NCBI RefSeq assembly: GCF_009730915.1
Contig: NC_052472.1
Span: forward strand, 19,312,382-19,376,381
Direction: 5' to 3'
From: Dioscorea cayenensis subsp. rotundata
Lineage: Eukaryota; Streptophyta; Magnoliopsida; Dioscoreales; Dioscoreaceae
DNA: 64,000 bases
Both the position numbers and the translations under genes were made by a program. The notes below the pieces were generated by a model, which was not told the DNA's origin, ran no database searches, and saw only the letters and a list, made by a program, of their open reading frames with translations. Positions within the stretch are counted from its first letter, which is position 1. Each line of letters opens with the position of its first letter. Positions 23,409 through 34,201 of this stretch are shown here, one piece after another.

Positions 23409-25831
23409 CTATTGCAGGATGGATGGTTGGTACCGGTGAAACCAATAGCATCAAATCAGTTACTGCATTTTACCCAGAAGAAGCTTCAGATTCTAATAGT
23501 GATATTTCACTATCCAAACCATTTTGTTTCTTTTAATTCTTAATTTGTTTTAAATATTAGGCTTCTGAACAAATTTTCAGTCAGTGTTGCAATGGAGGTT
23601 GTTCACCAATTTTTGCAGTTGATTGGCTCTGCTTTTAATTTGGATTGACTATTTTTTTGGACTTAATTGTTTGCGTGCTTGCAATGGATACAAACTTTTA
23701 ACTGTGATCCCTCTATGACACACTAGGTAAACCATTTAAAGATCTCGGTGTTTTGTTTCAATTAAAGTGGGAATATTTTTCTGAAAAGCTAGATAAATTG
23801 TTTGGCATTGTTTTTTTTTTAATTATTACATTATACAGCATGTTGAAATCACTTTTGTTTTTGTTCAAGATAAGAAAGTGAAAAATGTGAGAGCTTAGAA
23901 ATTTTTTTTACTATATGTTCTTCATTCTGTGTGGTTTTTCAGTTTGATGTTAATCTAAACCATTTTGTGTAGATTCTGTCACCTGATTGCAATTCTGTCC
24001 AACAACTGAAAGGTGAGAACTAATTGTCTCAAGTATTTAATCTCGTCTCTAGTTTGAACTATTTTCGATAACATTTTGGTGTCCTCATTTATTACAGCAT
24101 TGATTTCATTTACTTCGGTGACAAAGGAGGAGAGTGCTGATGCTGCCAACTTTGGAATTAAAACGTACTCCTTGAATGATTTTCTTTAGATGGTTAGTCT
24201 TTGTTTCACTGACAATTTAGCTTTTTCTTGATAATATATAATGATGAACGTTTTTCATATACTTAAGAGTGAATTCATTGCTGCATTTTTATTTATCTGA
24301 TTTTTAGCTTTTGCCTTCACTTTTACACTATGTATTGAATCAAGTTGAACATTTTGTAGCATGTTGAGAGAATGCATGAATTAACTAAGGAATTCTGCTT
24401 AATTTCAAGCTAAACCTGCTTCTTTTGTTCAATGATTTAATATGAGAATTTAGGCTTCTGAACAAATTTTCAGTCAATGTTGTGATCACTGGGCTTGGTC
24501 CAGACTTTACAAGATTGGAATCATTTGGCAAAGTCGATGAATTCGCAGAAAATCTGGTAGAGTTCGGCAATTGGGATACTTTCCAAACATTTCATTTTGT
24601 ATACTTTCCAATTGGGATACTTTCCAATTGGGATACTAAATCAAGAATGTAACATCTAATTTCACTAAGCAGGTAAATGGCTAGGAAAGAAGCTGGCGAA
24701 GGCCACCTGGGTTGGCTGCAAAACTAATTGATTCCAAAGCTGCAAATGGTGATGGCTGATGAATTATATTGATTTGTGAAAAGTAGCCAAAGTTTCATAT
24801 TTTTATAGCAATAGTGTACTTTCATGACTGTATTATTTATATTGAGTACACATTGCAAAACTGAATTCAGAGAACTTAATTGTCAGAGAACTTGTCATGC
24901 CTAAAACTGTATTATTTAATTGTCTTGCAGTTTATGGATGATGAATCAGAGAACTTGTCATGCCTCAACTTACAAAACTGAATTCAGTATTTGGTGTTCG
25001 AATGCTTTACATAGAACTTGTCATTGCATGCTGTTAAATCCTTCCGATTGACATGAAGACAACAATTATGAGTTGGACAAGTCAAAAATTGAGTTATTTG
25101 CGATGATAGTTTCTTCATGTTGTATAAGCTTTTGCTTCCACATTCATTGTGTTCGTCCACATTGACATGTAGATAAACAATAAGTAGCTTCTGCAGGGTT
25201 CGGAAAATAGCCAACCGAAAAAAATCCTTAGATTCCTCAATATCAACAAAATTCAAACTTTGATTCATATAAACAAGTGCATCAACCAATTAACCAAAAA
25301 AAAAACAAAAAAAAAACAAAACAAAAAATAAAGCCCATCTTTATAGCAACAATCTCCATCTAATAACATCCTGATTTTCACAATAAACATTTCGTCAACA
25401 CCGAATCAAATGAAATATTATTCCATCTCAAAATTAACAAAAGCCACAATGAAACTTGGAGAAAGTAATAGCAGTTCAGCTCCTCTGAATCATATGTTCA
25501 ACATCATAGTATTCTCAAAGATCAACTAACTCTAGAAACACGGAAGTTGTGTCTATCCTATCAATCACCACCAAAAAAGAATAACTTAATTTAAGGAAAA
25601 CATTTGAATAAGGAAGTCATACCAGTATTTGTAAGAAGATGCTGGCAGAGAACATAAACGCAAGTCCAGCAAGCTTGCCAAGCAGAAAGATTCCATAGTC
25701 AAGACAGAAACTTGTTAGCTACAACACTAGCAAAATCAAAAATTGAAACTCACACTGTCATCAGAAGTCAGGTGTTCATCGTTACCGCCAATTGCACCAA
25801 ATCCAGTAATACATACAAAATCACCGGAAAA
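23034..25831. other. Interior of the FAR1-type MULE, mostly unassigned
   Basis: No complete gene is visible. A 33-bp phrase (taggcttctgaacaaatttt and onward) occurs twice, at 23557-23590 and 24450-24482. A 36-bp copy of inner TIR sequence lies at 25403-25438. A small run of TA is at 23384-23407. A probable captured exon pair lies at about 23970-24190. Confidence 0.6.
23971..24190 (+). pseudogene. Captured fragment resembling a long-chain acyl-CoA synthetase, two exons with intron
   Basis: After a splice-acceptor-like gtgtag at about 23970, the frame reads ILSPDCNSVQQLK. It then meets a good donor (AAAG then gtgag, about 24012) and an 85-bp intron ending ttattacag near 24099. The second piece reads ISFTSVTKEESADAANFG and then IKTYSLNDFL before a stop. 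The pattern LK..ISF..V..E....A...G...YS...FL matches plant long-chain acyl-CoA synthetases upstream of their AMP-binding motif. Retention of the intron points to capture at the DNA level, as in Pack-MULEs. The family call is from memory of the motif pattern and is moderate at best. Confidence 0.4.
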
Positions 25832-26518
25832 GCACACCAATCAGCCACTTTTCACAATTTCAACCAACCAAAATTCTAAGATCAGGTAAGAAATCATAGA
25901 TACATATCTAAATAAAGGAAAAGAAAAAAAAATTAAATTTTAAATCTTTCGATGAAATTTTGGAACCACAGAAATTAATGGACTAAATCAAACTCGGAAA
26001 TCTATGACAATCGATGAAACTTAAAGTTAAAACACTGAATCAAATGAAATATTATTCCATCTCAAAATTAACATCATTTCTCCCAAATCATTGCTTCGAG
26101 AAAGAAGAACAACAAAAAGAAATCGGTTGATCTATAGAGAGATGGATCTAAACCTTGACACCGAAGAAGGCGTTGGTGTTGATGGAGACGACGGGGAGAC
26201 ACATGGCAGGAGAAGACGGGAGACGTTGGTGGAGACGACGGGAGACGGTGGTGGAGACGATGGGAGGCGTTGATGGGTGGGTGCTGGTGGAGGCGTTGGT
26301 GGAGATGACGGGAGACAGTGGTGGAGATGATGGGAGGCGTCGTTGATGGGTGGACGCTGGTGGAGGAGATGGATCTAAACTCATTTCAGGTTTGGTTTTC
26401 ATTTAAGTGTAATGATTTTTTTGGGAGAGTACAGGAACCGTTGGATCATTTGATCCAACGGTCCCTAGGGGCATCCCCAGATATGGATTCTGGGGACGTC
26501 CCTAGGAGATGTAACCCC
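25832..26518 (-). repeat. Right terminal inverted repeat of the FAR1-type MULE
   Basis: This is the inverted partner of 19713-20406, ending GGAGATGTAACCCC at 26518. It contains the mirrored minisatellite (about 26165-26375) and the two terminal hairpins (about 26432-26500). Confidence 0.9.
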
Positions 26519-26831
26519 TATATATATATATATATATAAGTTTGGGAGGAGAATGAGATATGGATTATGGGGACGTCCCTAGGAATCGTTGGATCATTTG
26601 ATCCAACCGTTGGATTATTTATTGAAATCATTAGAAAAGAGTATCCCATTAATTGATTAAAAAGCTAGGGTTTTATTAGGGTTTGAATCTCTCTCAACTT
26701 AAAGGTTATCAAAAATTGATAGTTTGTCCATATTTATTTTACAAAAAATTATAAGTTTTATTATTTTATTTGTGTTTTAAATATTTATCCTAATAAAACC
26801 TAAAATATATTCATATTATTATATTTTACTA
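26519..26831. other. Terminal fragment of a second, related MULE and flank
   Basis: After a TA run, 26548-26606 repeats the hairpin block of the FAR1-type MULE terminus (ggggacgtccctagg, then gttggatcatttgatccaac) in the left-end orientation, with substitutions. The rest is AT-rich with no gene. It looks like the edge of another element of the same family, separated from its body. Confidence 0.6.
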
Positions 26832-27727
26832 GAAATTACCAAAAAAAACCACTAACTTTGTAATATTACCAAAAACACCCTCTTAATTTGGTAATCCCTA
26901 AAAATACCTTTTTAAAGTCAATGATTTTCAAACCCCCAAAAGTTGTAACCGGCTGTAACAGAGTTACTTTTGAATTTTATGGACGAAATTGCCCTTTGCA
27001 TTTGAAGTTGTGGCAGTACAATCATGTGTCCGGTTTGAGAGGGAGTGGGGGTTATTATTTTGGGTAATCCCTAGAGCCATTATTGCCGCCGATTATATTT
27101 TTTTTTTTCTTCCTTCGTCTCTTCAGCTTTTCAATTTCCAAAGTCGTCTCTGCTTAGGCATCCTTGTTTGGAAGTTCTTCTTCACTTTCCATCATTGTCT
27201 CGAAAAAGAATTCCTGCTCAAGTATTCAAAGATTTCATCGACTTTGGGATGTGAAGGTATTGAGCCGGTGAGCGACGCTGACAGAAGTTGTGTTTATGGT
27301 TTTTTTTTTTTTATAAATGATTTTGTTAGAAAAAGAGATTTTTCGGTTTTGCTTTGTGGTTCTATTTTTATTGGATGATATTGAAGTCTGGAAGGAGATT
27401 TATCGGCTAGGGTTTTGTTTTGGTTTTCATTTTCGTCTACGGTTTTGTACACGATCGAAAGATATTTTTTGATTGTTATACTGTATAATGTTTACAATAA
27501 AGGTTTCCCTTTTACGTTGATATGGTTGCAGTTTTAAAAATGAGGTTTCCGTTTAAATAATGGGATACTATTTAAACATTTGATTTTTATGTTTAAGGAT
27601 TGTTGTTTCTGTTTAAATATTTATCTTTCTGTTTAAGAATTTAGGTTACCGTTTAAAAAACTTTACTTTCCACTTAAATTTATCTGAATACCATTTAAAT
27701 TATGGTTATTGACACAGGTTTGTGATT
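26832..27727 (+). other. Left end and leader region of the ULP1 MULE
   Basis: This part holds the inverted repeat, a subterminal region, and a probable non-coding leader of the ULP1 gene. The last 180 bases are a leader intron made of a 20-base periodic array and ending cacag at about 27718. The frame 26989-27378 is not recognisable as a protein family. Confidence 0.5.
27534..27712 (+). repeat. 20-base periodic TTTAA array A (leader intron of the ULP1 gene)
   Basis: Eight copies of an NTTTAA or NCTTAA core start at 27551, 27570, 27591, 27611, 27631, 27651, 27672 and 27693. The spacings are 19-21 bases. Only the core and a pyrimidine-rich lead-in are conserved. Confidence 0.85.
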
Positions 27728-28531
27728 ATGGCTGTCAACCTAGTTAATTGTCAATGCTACTTGACACCGGTAGTGGAGACTGTGGCTAAGTTGAAAGTTC
27801 ACATGAGTGGACGACACTAGGAGATAATTCGGAGGACACCGTTTGCAGCATTCACCGACGTTGAACCTGTGTTCCAAGAGAGGGCCCTCCCTAATTCTTT
27901 GCCGCAGAGATATGATGGCCGCACCAACAAATTCAGGATCGAGGAAAGCTTGGTAAGTTTCAGGCCCCAAGATGTGCCTCTCATTCTTGGACTGCATTGC
28001 GATGGAGACACAGTCGTATTTCAGAATAAGAATAAAGCACGCTCCGCCTTTAAAAATAGATATTTTTCCAAAACCTACGAGAGACACAAAGACTCCATCA
28101 AGAGAACACTTGAGCAGCTTGTTCAGCAGAGAGGAGAAGAAGAAAATTTTGTTAGACTCCTAATGGTGTACCTCATGGGTACAATCCTTTTCCCAAACAT
28201 GTCTTACTCGGTTCCGAACTGGATAGTTGACTATGTCGATAACCTACCTGCCATGGGACGATATGCATGAGCGCAAGTGATGCACAAGTGGCTGATGGAG
28301 AACGTCCCACAAGAGACCGCTCGAGTGCAAGCGAGATGCGCCGGGAAGAAGACGAACACGAGGTACGTCAAAGGTTGCTTGGACGCACTGAACATCTGCT
28401 TTTACGAGCTGACTGGCACCGGAAAGAAGGTGCAATTTGGCAAGACCCCAAGGACGCTATGCTACGGTAAAAATAGTTACCAGAATTAAGCAATGATAGA
28501 AGACATATTTCCATCGCTCGAAAGAAAGGAG

Positions 28532-28743
28532 GTAATAAATTATGAGTCTCTATTTAAATACCAAACATTTCTATTTAAACAATGTCATTTAGTGTTTAAC
28601 CTAGAAGTTCTCTATTTAACTATTTTGTATATCGTTTAAAAACATATGTAAACTGTTTAAATATTTGAGTTAACTATTTAAAAATATTTGTTATTGTTTA
28701 AATTGAATATTTTGACTAACATTGTGTTGTTTAACTATGTTAG
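28532..28743 (+). repeat. 20-base periodic TTTAA array B (intron 1 of the ULP1 coding region)
   Basis: Core copies start at 28552, 28573, 28594, 28614, 28634, 28655, 28676 and 28696, with a degenerate one near 28714 and one at 28729. The main spacing is 20-21 bases. The array fills the intron from just after its donor (GAG then gtaata) to its acceptor (tgttag). Confidence 0.87.
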
Positions 28744-29427
28744 TTACCTGAGCTGGTCGAGGCGAATGCAGATGAAGAAATCTTCGTTCGGGCCATCCGT
28801 CGGGGAATGCTATTACTCCCGAACCACTGGCACGAAGACAAGATGAGAGGCCATCCTCTTCAAGGCATCGTCAACGCCGTTCACATAATGACAACCCAAC
28901 CCACGTACGAATTCCTCGGCGCCGGAGAAGCCCCACCCTACCCCACTGCCGAAACACCCCTCCCCACCGCAACATTCCCTCCTTCGAGATCGTCCCCCTG
29001 CGGCGGCTACGGCCCCTAGTGACGCGATGTTGCAAATGCGTGCAGTGCGGGCGTGCTGGAGGTACTAATGACCGAGTTTCCTCGGCATGTTACTCGGGTA
29101 GAGGTATTGGAAGGACAGGCACAATCGAATGAGTCGTCCTTAGAAACAGACGCCACCCGGAAAAGCCCAGATGCAACCGAGGTAGCCCGGCGATTGTTAA
29201 TGACATGAGTGGGATAGCGTCGGATTTTGATGATGACGACGTCATTTGGATAGCCTTTCGAAGAGGGCCATGTTTGAAGAGAATCACCAAAAGAAAAAAA
29301 ACAATAATGTCTCTCCCTCTACTGCCCGATGATGAGACAATAGCAGTACTACTTACGATTGATCTGCTAGCTACAACGGCAGCGTCTGAGAAAATTGCTC
29401 CGAAAGAAGCATCAGTTATAGTCGATA

Positions 29428-29535
29428 CAATGGCCAAAGAGATCCCCATCTCGGTGGAACCGGCGATAGGCAAAGAGATCCCTATATTGGTGGAACCGGC
29501 GATGGCCAAAGAGATCCCCATGTCCGTGAAACTAG
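29428..29535 (+). repeat. Coding minisatellite in the ULP1 gene
   Basis: Three tandem copies of about 36 bases encode variants of AKEIPISVEPA. The array lies in the low-complexity acidic exon between the N-terminal domain and the protease, and probably forms an unstructured linker. Confidence 0.8.
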
Positions 29536-29984
29536 CAGATGACAGTGTCACGTCGAAGGTTGACACAAACCCTCAACAACAAGAACCAGCGAAGATTGTG
29601 TCTCTGGTTGATGTTGTCGTCATGCCCGTAATTAACAAGATCGTCGACAGCATTGTCAACAAAATCCCTGTCTTGGTTGAATAGGCAGACGGCACCGCCG
29701 CATCGAAGGGAGAAACTATCCCACAACCATCAACAACAGCACCTGCCGATGAACCGAAAGTTTCTATTGACGCGGGGCAAGGAAACATCGGCGAAAAAAC
29801 AACAACCGTTGCTGCAGTTTACGCTATGGTCCTCGCCAACCAACAATACCAAAAAGTACAGATGGGCTTTCAAACGAAGAAGAAAAGATACCCCGGACTA
29901 GGGCGGCTAGACGTGTTCGAGCAGGAGTTATTAAAGATCTACCTGAATTGTATGATGGATTCATAAGTATCAAGTATTTCCGTT

Positions 29985-30139
29985 ATACTTTAAATATATA
30001 TGGTATCATTTAACTTTCTTAGGTATTGTTTAAATATGTTAGTGACCATTTAAATATGTAAGTTACCGTTTAACTTTTGGCGTTACCACTTAAATATGTT
30101 GTCCCCATTTAACTTTATCTTTTACCAGTTAACCACAGG
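29985..30139 (+). repeat. 20-base periodic TTTAA array C (intron of the ULP1 gene)
   Basis: Core copies start at 29988, 30008, 30028, 30048, 30068, 30088, 30107 and 30127, an almost exact 20-base rhythm. The last unit merges with the acceptor (aaccacag). Confidence 0.88.
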
Positions 30140-30896
30140 ACTGTCGTATGGAGGAATGACTGTATCAGCACCACACGAGACAGCCTATACACATTGCTAC
30201 ATGGGAAGAAAATGGTGACAGACGATGTGATGGATGTGTTCGTTTGCATAATCCAGAAATCTCTTAAGAAAGTATCATATCCATATACGAAGCGCGCCTT
30301 CATCACGCGACCGCTGGCACTATTCATGTCCAAGTAGGAGGACGCGAATGACACGGCTCTCGCTATGATGGGAGATATCGCGCATAACCTACATGATGTT
30401 GACATAGTCATCCTGCTAATCATCATGAATGGTCACTTCCATTTGTTCGTTTTTTATAACGACAAGCAAGAATACATGCACTATACTTCTGTCGAAAGTG
30501 AGGAGTACGAGAGAGACGCCGGAGAGATGGTAAGTGCTTTGATAACTAGAGTTTTATAAATAGTCCGATCTTAGTCGGGATTCTAACATTAAATTTTAAA
30601 TCTCGACAGCGGAGACTATTCGACTAATGTGTCGATGTGGACCTCGGCGAGTCGGTGACTCTAACATACCCCTTTGTTCACGACACTGACACCATAAGGC
30701 AGAAACGAGGAAGTGTCGACTGCGCCGTCTATGTCATGGAGTTATCAAGCAGCTACTCAACGGTGAAAAGCTACCTCTACCGCAAGCGGACGTCCCTTAC
30801 TAGCACTTAAAATATGTTACCCGCATACTTAAGGAAAGGAGCGCAGCCGACATCACTGAGAAAGGGGATTCCTCGATGGGGACAAAAAAAAATTAA

Positions 30897-31213
30897 TATG
30901 TAATTATGTCAAACAGAGTTACCGTGTAAATAACATTGTATCTCATTTAAATATACTTGATATTGTTTAAATATCATTGCCATTGTTTAATTTATAAGTT
31001 TCTCTGCTTAAATAACATTGCCTCTCTGTTTAAATATCATTGGTTTTATTTAAATACTAAGAATTTATGTTTAAATTTTTGTTTATTTACAATGCCATTA
31101 TTGTTTCTCAAAAAGTTTAAGTAAACGTTAAGAAACAATGTCTCTATTTAAATATCAAAAGTTGACACTCAAATAAGTTTGTTTCTTTTCAAATATTTGT
31201 TCATTTACAATAC
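30897..31213 (+). repeat. 20-base periodic TTTAA array D (between the convergent MULE genes)
   Basis: Cores start at 30924, 30945, 30965, 30985, 31006, 31028, 31048, 31069, 31115 and 31146, in plus orientation. The spacing is 20-22 bases over the first eight. The array separates the stop of the ULP1 gene from the stop of the transposase and may belong to a 3' untranslated region or a terminal intron. Confidence 0.78.
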
Positions 31214-31754
31214 CTAGTCAGCGACAGTTTCATTGCGAGATCTACGATTCTAACCAGACGCGTGGCAGCGGCTGCAACGTAACTTGCGGACCTCGGACAC
31301 ATGCGACTCGATCCTCTTTCGTATAGGACGCCCAGGTTTCCTTCTTGTCACAGGCAGTCTAAAACGCAGTTCACAATTTTCATCCGTAGGTTTCTCATTG
31401 TCGGGTATGGGGAATATAGCTTCCAAATACGCCAATTTGTAATTGTCGACGGTGAAGTAGCCGCTAATAAATCGATGAATGTTGGTGTTTGTCTTCATTA
31501 TTTCAGCGCAAGCGTGTTTGCAAGGGATACCATAAACTTTTCATCTGCGACATGAGCAAGTTTTATTGGCAAGATATACAGAATTGCTGTACTGGTTAAT
31601 CACTTCATAACGATCATCGACACAATGACCAATATGAAGATTTCGGCTTTCCTCGACGAATATCTCTACCTTCGAATGTATGTCCGGGCATAAGTAGGTC
31701 TCCCATTTGTTCACTTGCTCACGTCGATTGCATAACATGTGCATCAACTTGAAC

Positions 31755-31965
31755 CTGTACAACATAGAACACGAATACTTAAACAAGGTTAAGCAAAGAC
31801 ACTGATGTTTAAACAGAAACAAATAGTTTTAAACGGTAGGATAAGAAATTAAACGAAGAGCCAGATAGTTAAACACAGACAATGATTTTCACACAGTAAG
31901 GAAAACTGTTTAAAGGATAAGAACAATATATTCTTAACCGTTAAATAAAATCAACATTTGAATAC
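31755..31965 (-). repeat. 20-base periodic array E (intron 2 of the transposase)
   Basis: On the plus strand the core appears as TTAAAC-like units starting at 31789, 31809, 31829, 31849, 31869, 31889 (degenerate) and 31910. The spacing is 20-21 bases. In the transcribed (minus) sense this is again GTTTAA, matching the arrays in the plus-strand gene. Confidence 0.87.
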
Positions 31966-33234
31966 CTTATGGAGTCGACCATTTTTGTCACCGGTAATTG
32001 CCGAGCTTCTTTGACCCACGCATTGAACGGCTCCGCGACATTTGAATACATCTCACCCCAGCGTTCACCTCTGAATAGATAATTTGACCAATGTGACATA
32101 TCATATTTATGAATCAACCACTGATAGGCTTCGAGTGATGTGGCTTGCAGTTCATTCACAGTATCATCAAATTCTTTAGCCGTGGATGCCCACGCAATAC
32201 GAAAGTATATGGACCAACACTCCTCCCTCAGTGTCTTCCCGAGTCTGACATTGGCTTTCAAAAAATTGGCCTCCAAATGTCGTAGGCAGTATGCATGTGG
32301 GGAAGAAGGGAAGACTCTAGCAATGGCGTTTACAAGGCCCTTAAACCTGTCTGACACGAACGTAATTATCTCTTGATAATCTCCTTTATCGTATAAAGCA
32401 TCACCTAACTTGGAAATGAACCACGTCCAATTGGCATTGGTCTCGTTGTCGACAATACCGAAGGTGACGTGGAAAAAGTCATCGTTTCCATCTTTACCTA
32501 TGGCACCCAATAGAGTACCCTGCTACTTTCTAAGGAGGTGGGTACCATTGAGAAACAGCAGCACCCTGCAAGCCCTTTTGAATCCCACAATACACACACT
32601 GAAAGAAAAGAATGCACGTTTAAAACACTCACCGTCTCTTTCCACGATTGCAATGCTGCCGAGGTTTGTCTCAATCACCTTATCCATGTACCAAAGCAAC
32701 AAATCATAGCTGGAGATGTCGCTGCCATCGAAGACCACCCGGGCATGCTCTTTTCCCAACCAAGCCTGCTTGTATGGAATTTGGACACCATATTCCTGCA
32801 ACATGTCCTTCTGAATGTCGATGGCCTTGTATAAGGCCCGGTCCTTGAGCTTCTGAATCACTCGTGCGCTTACCCATTTTTTGGATGCTTTCGGATGCGA
32901 TGCCGATCCAATTCCACCACCGCAAGTGTGTGATGGGTGCACTGTCTTGATTTTGAAAGCATTTTTATTATATTCCTTTGATGCATGAAGGCGCCATTGA
33001 CAACCATCGGCAGCGCATTCCACAGTCACCCGGTGTTTTTCGTTCTTTAGGAATTTGAAGTCAAAATTCCGTTTGATTGCAAAATTCTGAAGTGTCTCTG
33101 AAATGTTTAACGCTTTAAAAACGCTATCCGATATCAAACGACAACACTTCAGATTGATCTGACGAGGAAGGAAGGCATGCCACACCTTTAGGGTCGACAT
33201 GAGGTGGAACAAAAGCGCTCCCAAATCCGAATTC

Positions 33235-33474
33235 CTACCAACACTTTAGTTTTAGTTTAAACAAAAACGATCAAGATTTTAAGCAGAAACATAAAATTTT
33301 TAAACGATAAGTATAAAATTTAAACTTTAAAACAAATAGTTAAACCGAAAAAGAATAATTTAAGCGGAGAATACAGTTTTCAAATGGAGACTTGATATAA
33401 TTAAACAAAAACTGGGATAATTAAACAATAATTAATTTTTACAACAAGATAAACATAAAAGAGAAGAACCTTAC
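33235..33474 (-). repeat. 20-base periodic array F (intron 1 of the transposase)
   Basis: Core units on the plus strand start at 33257, 33279, 33300, 33320, 33340, 33360, 33380 (degenerate), 33401 and 33421. The spacing is 20-22 bases. The sense orientation follows the minus-strand gene. Confidence 0.87.
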
Positions 33475-34201
33475 AACGAGAAGAACTCGTTTTCAGTAGG
33501 ATACAATGGCACATCATCTGTCTCAACTAGATCGACTACAGCGCATTTGAAGATGGAGTCCACATGACACATGTGCTGGAAGTCAACCTCGTTTTTTATT
33601 GGACAAACCGTTTTATGTCCATCGGGTGTGATAAACTACACCCTGACACGGGAAATATCGAGACCACATCGCTCACATATCTCAGCTAACACTGATTCCC
33701 AAGAAGTCTGCGCCATGAACATTAGCACTCGTTCATCCCCGTTGTATCTAGCAATAGCACAAAAACTCTCCATAATAGCCCTGCATTTTTATAAATTGTT
33801 ACTCCCTCTCACAGAATGATCAAAGTGAGAGCAACGAAGAAATTCTCACCTTATCGGGAAACCAGCAGAATCCAAATTGAACAAACCAAATGAGGAGAAG
33901 AAGAAGAAGAAGATGTAATGAGAGCCTTCTAAACTTTGTTTGACAAAAAACAAGCAGGGAGGCAAAAAAAAAATGCAAATTGTATGCATAAAGGTCGGAC
34001 ATGATGTGATTGGACAGTATTTTTCCCACCATTTGCAAGGGCAAAAATAAAATTTCATAACATGGACCCACTTGAAGTGACCGATAGGGGGTAAAAGGGA
34101 ATATAAACTATAACGGAATGGTTGTCCAGGATGTGCAAAAGTTGGAGGGGTTTTTAGAAATCTTTGAAAATTTAAACAGTAATTTTCCCTATATTTTATT
34201 A

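Larger units (their letters stand above)
19713..26518 (+). mobile_element. MULE with long terminal inverted repeats and FAR1-type transposase
   Basis: The left end (GGGGTTACATCTCCTAGGG) and the right end are inverted copies. The inverted repeat continues for about 690 bases (19713-20406 against 25832-26518). Both outer flanks are TA dinucleotide runs, so a 9-10-bp target duplication is compatible but cannot be distinguished from the repeat. The interior holds a FAR1/FHY3-related transposase (20719-23033), a probable captured plant gene fragment (about 23970-24190) and 2.5 kb of DNA of unknown origin. The termini, size and transposase class place it in the long-TIR Mutator-like group from which FAR1/FHY3 regulators are thought to derive. 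Confidence 0.9.
27728..30896 (+). pseudogene. ULP1-like cysteine protease gene of the MULE, broken
   Basis: The start at ATG 27728 reads MAVNLVNCQCYLTPVVE. The first exon (to 28531) has a conserved transposon-protein domain with QRYDGRTNKFRI, SFRPQDVPLILGL and LLMVYLMGTILFPN. Exon 2 (28744 to about 29968) is low-complexity and acidic, with a tandem repeat of AKEIPISVEPA. Exons 3 (about 30140-30529) and 4 (30610-30896) carry the C48 protease: GHFHLFVFYNDKQEYMHY with the His, and GSVDCAVYVMEL with the Cys. ULP1 enzymes process or remove SUMO. The role in transposition is unknown. Disruptions include TAG near 27818, TGA for Trp near 28268, TAA near 28487, TAG near 29682 and a one-base loss after MEL (about 30742). 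Introns 28532-28743 and about 29969-30139 are periodic arrays. The 80-bp intron 30530-30609 is not. Confidence 0.83.
31214..33773 (-). pseudogene. mudrA-like: MuDR-type transposase of the ULP1 MULE, broken
   Basis: Exon 1 (33773-33475) reads MESFCAIARYNGDERVLMF with PB1-like content. Exon 2 (33234-31966) has the MuDR DNA-binding region (CGGGIGSASHPKASKKW) and the transposase core. Exon 3 (31754-31214) has the SWIM finger (CSCRR then a stop then KVYGIPCKHACAEI) and a C-terminal CCHC knuckle (CSRCHASG). Introns 33235-33474 and 31755-31965 have proper GT-AG ends and join the frame (DSIR then FKLMHML). Damage: TAG after SRVRV, TAG after HLLRK (32523), TGA for Trp in the SWIM finger (about 31547) and TAG in the knuckle (31250). 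The first catalytic acid, expected as DGTHL, is Asn (LNGTHL). The second (SDRFKG) and third (AEPFNAW) acids are kept. The protein cannot be active. Confidence 0.9.
26832..34189. mobile_element. ULP1-carrying Mutator-like element (KI-MULE/Kaonashi-like) with two convergent genes
   Basis: The left end GAAATTACCAAAAAAAACCACTAAC and the right end (reverse complement GGGAAAATTACTG and on to ACCCCTCCAACTTTTGCAC) are degenerate inverted repeats. The sequence tatattttacta at 26820-26831 recurs as tatattttatta at 34190-34201, an 11/12 match that looks like an aged target duplication. Inside are a plus-strand gene with a ULP1-like cysteine protease (27728-30896) and a minus-strand MuDR transposase (31214-33773), facing each other tail to tail. 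MULEs that carry a ULP1 domain are a known plant group. Both genes are broken. The introns are built from 20-base periodic units. Confidence 0.87.
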
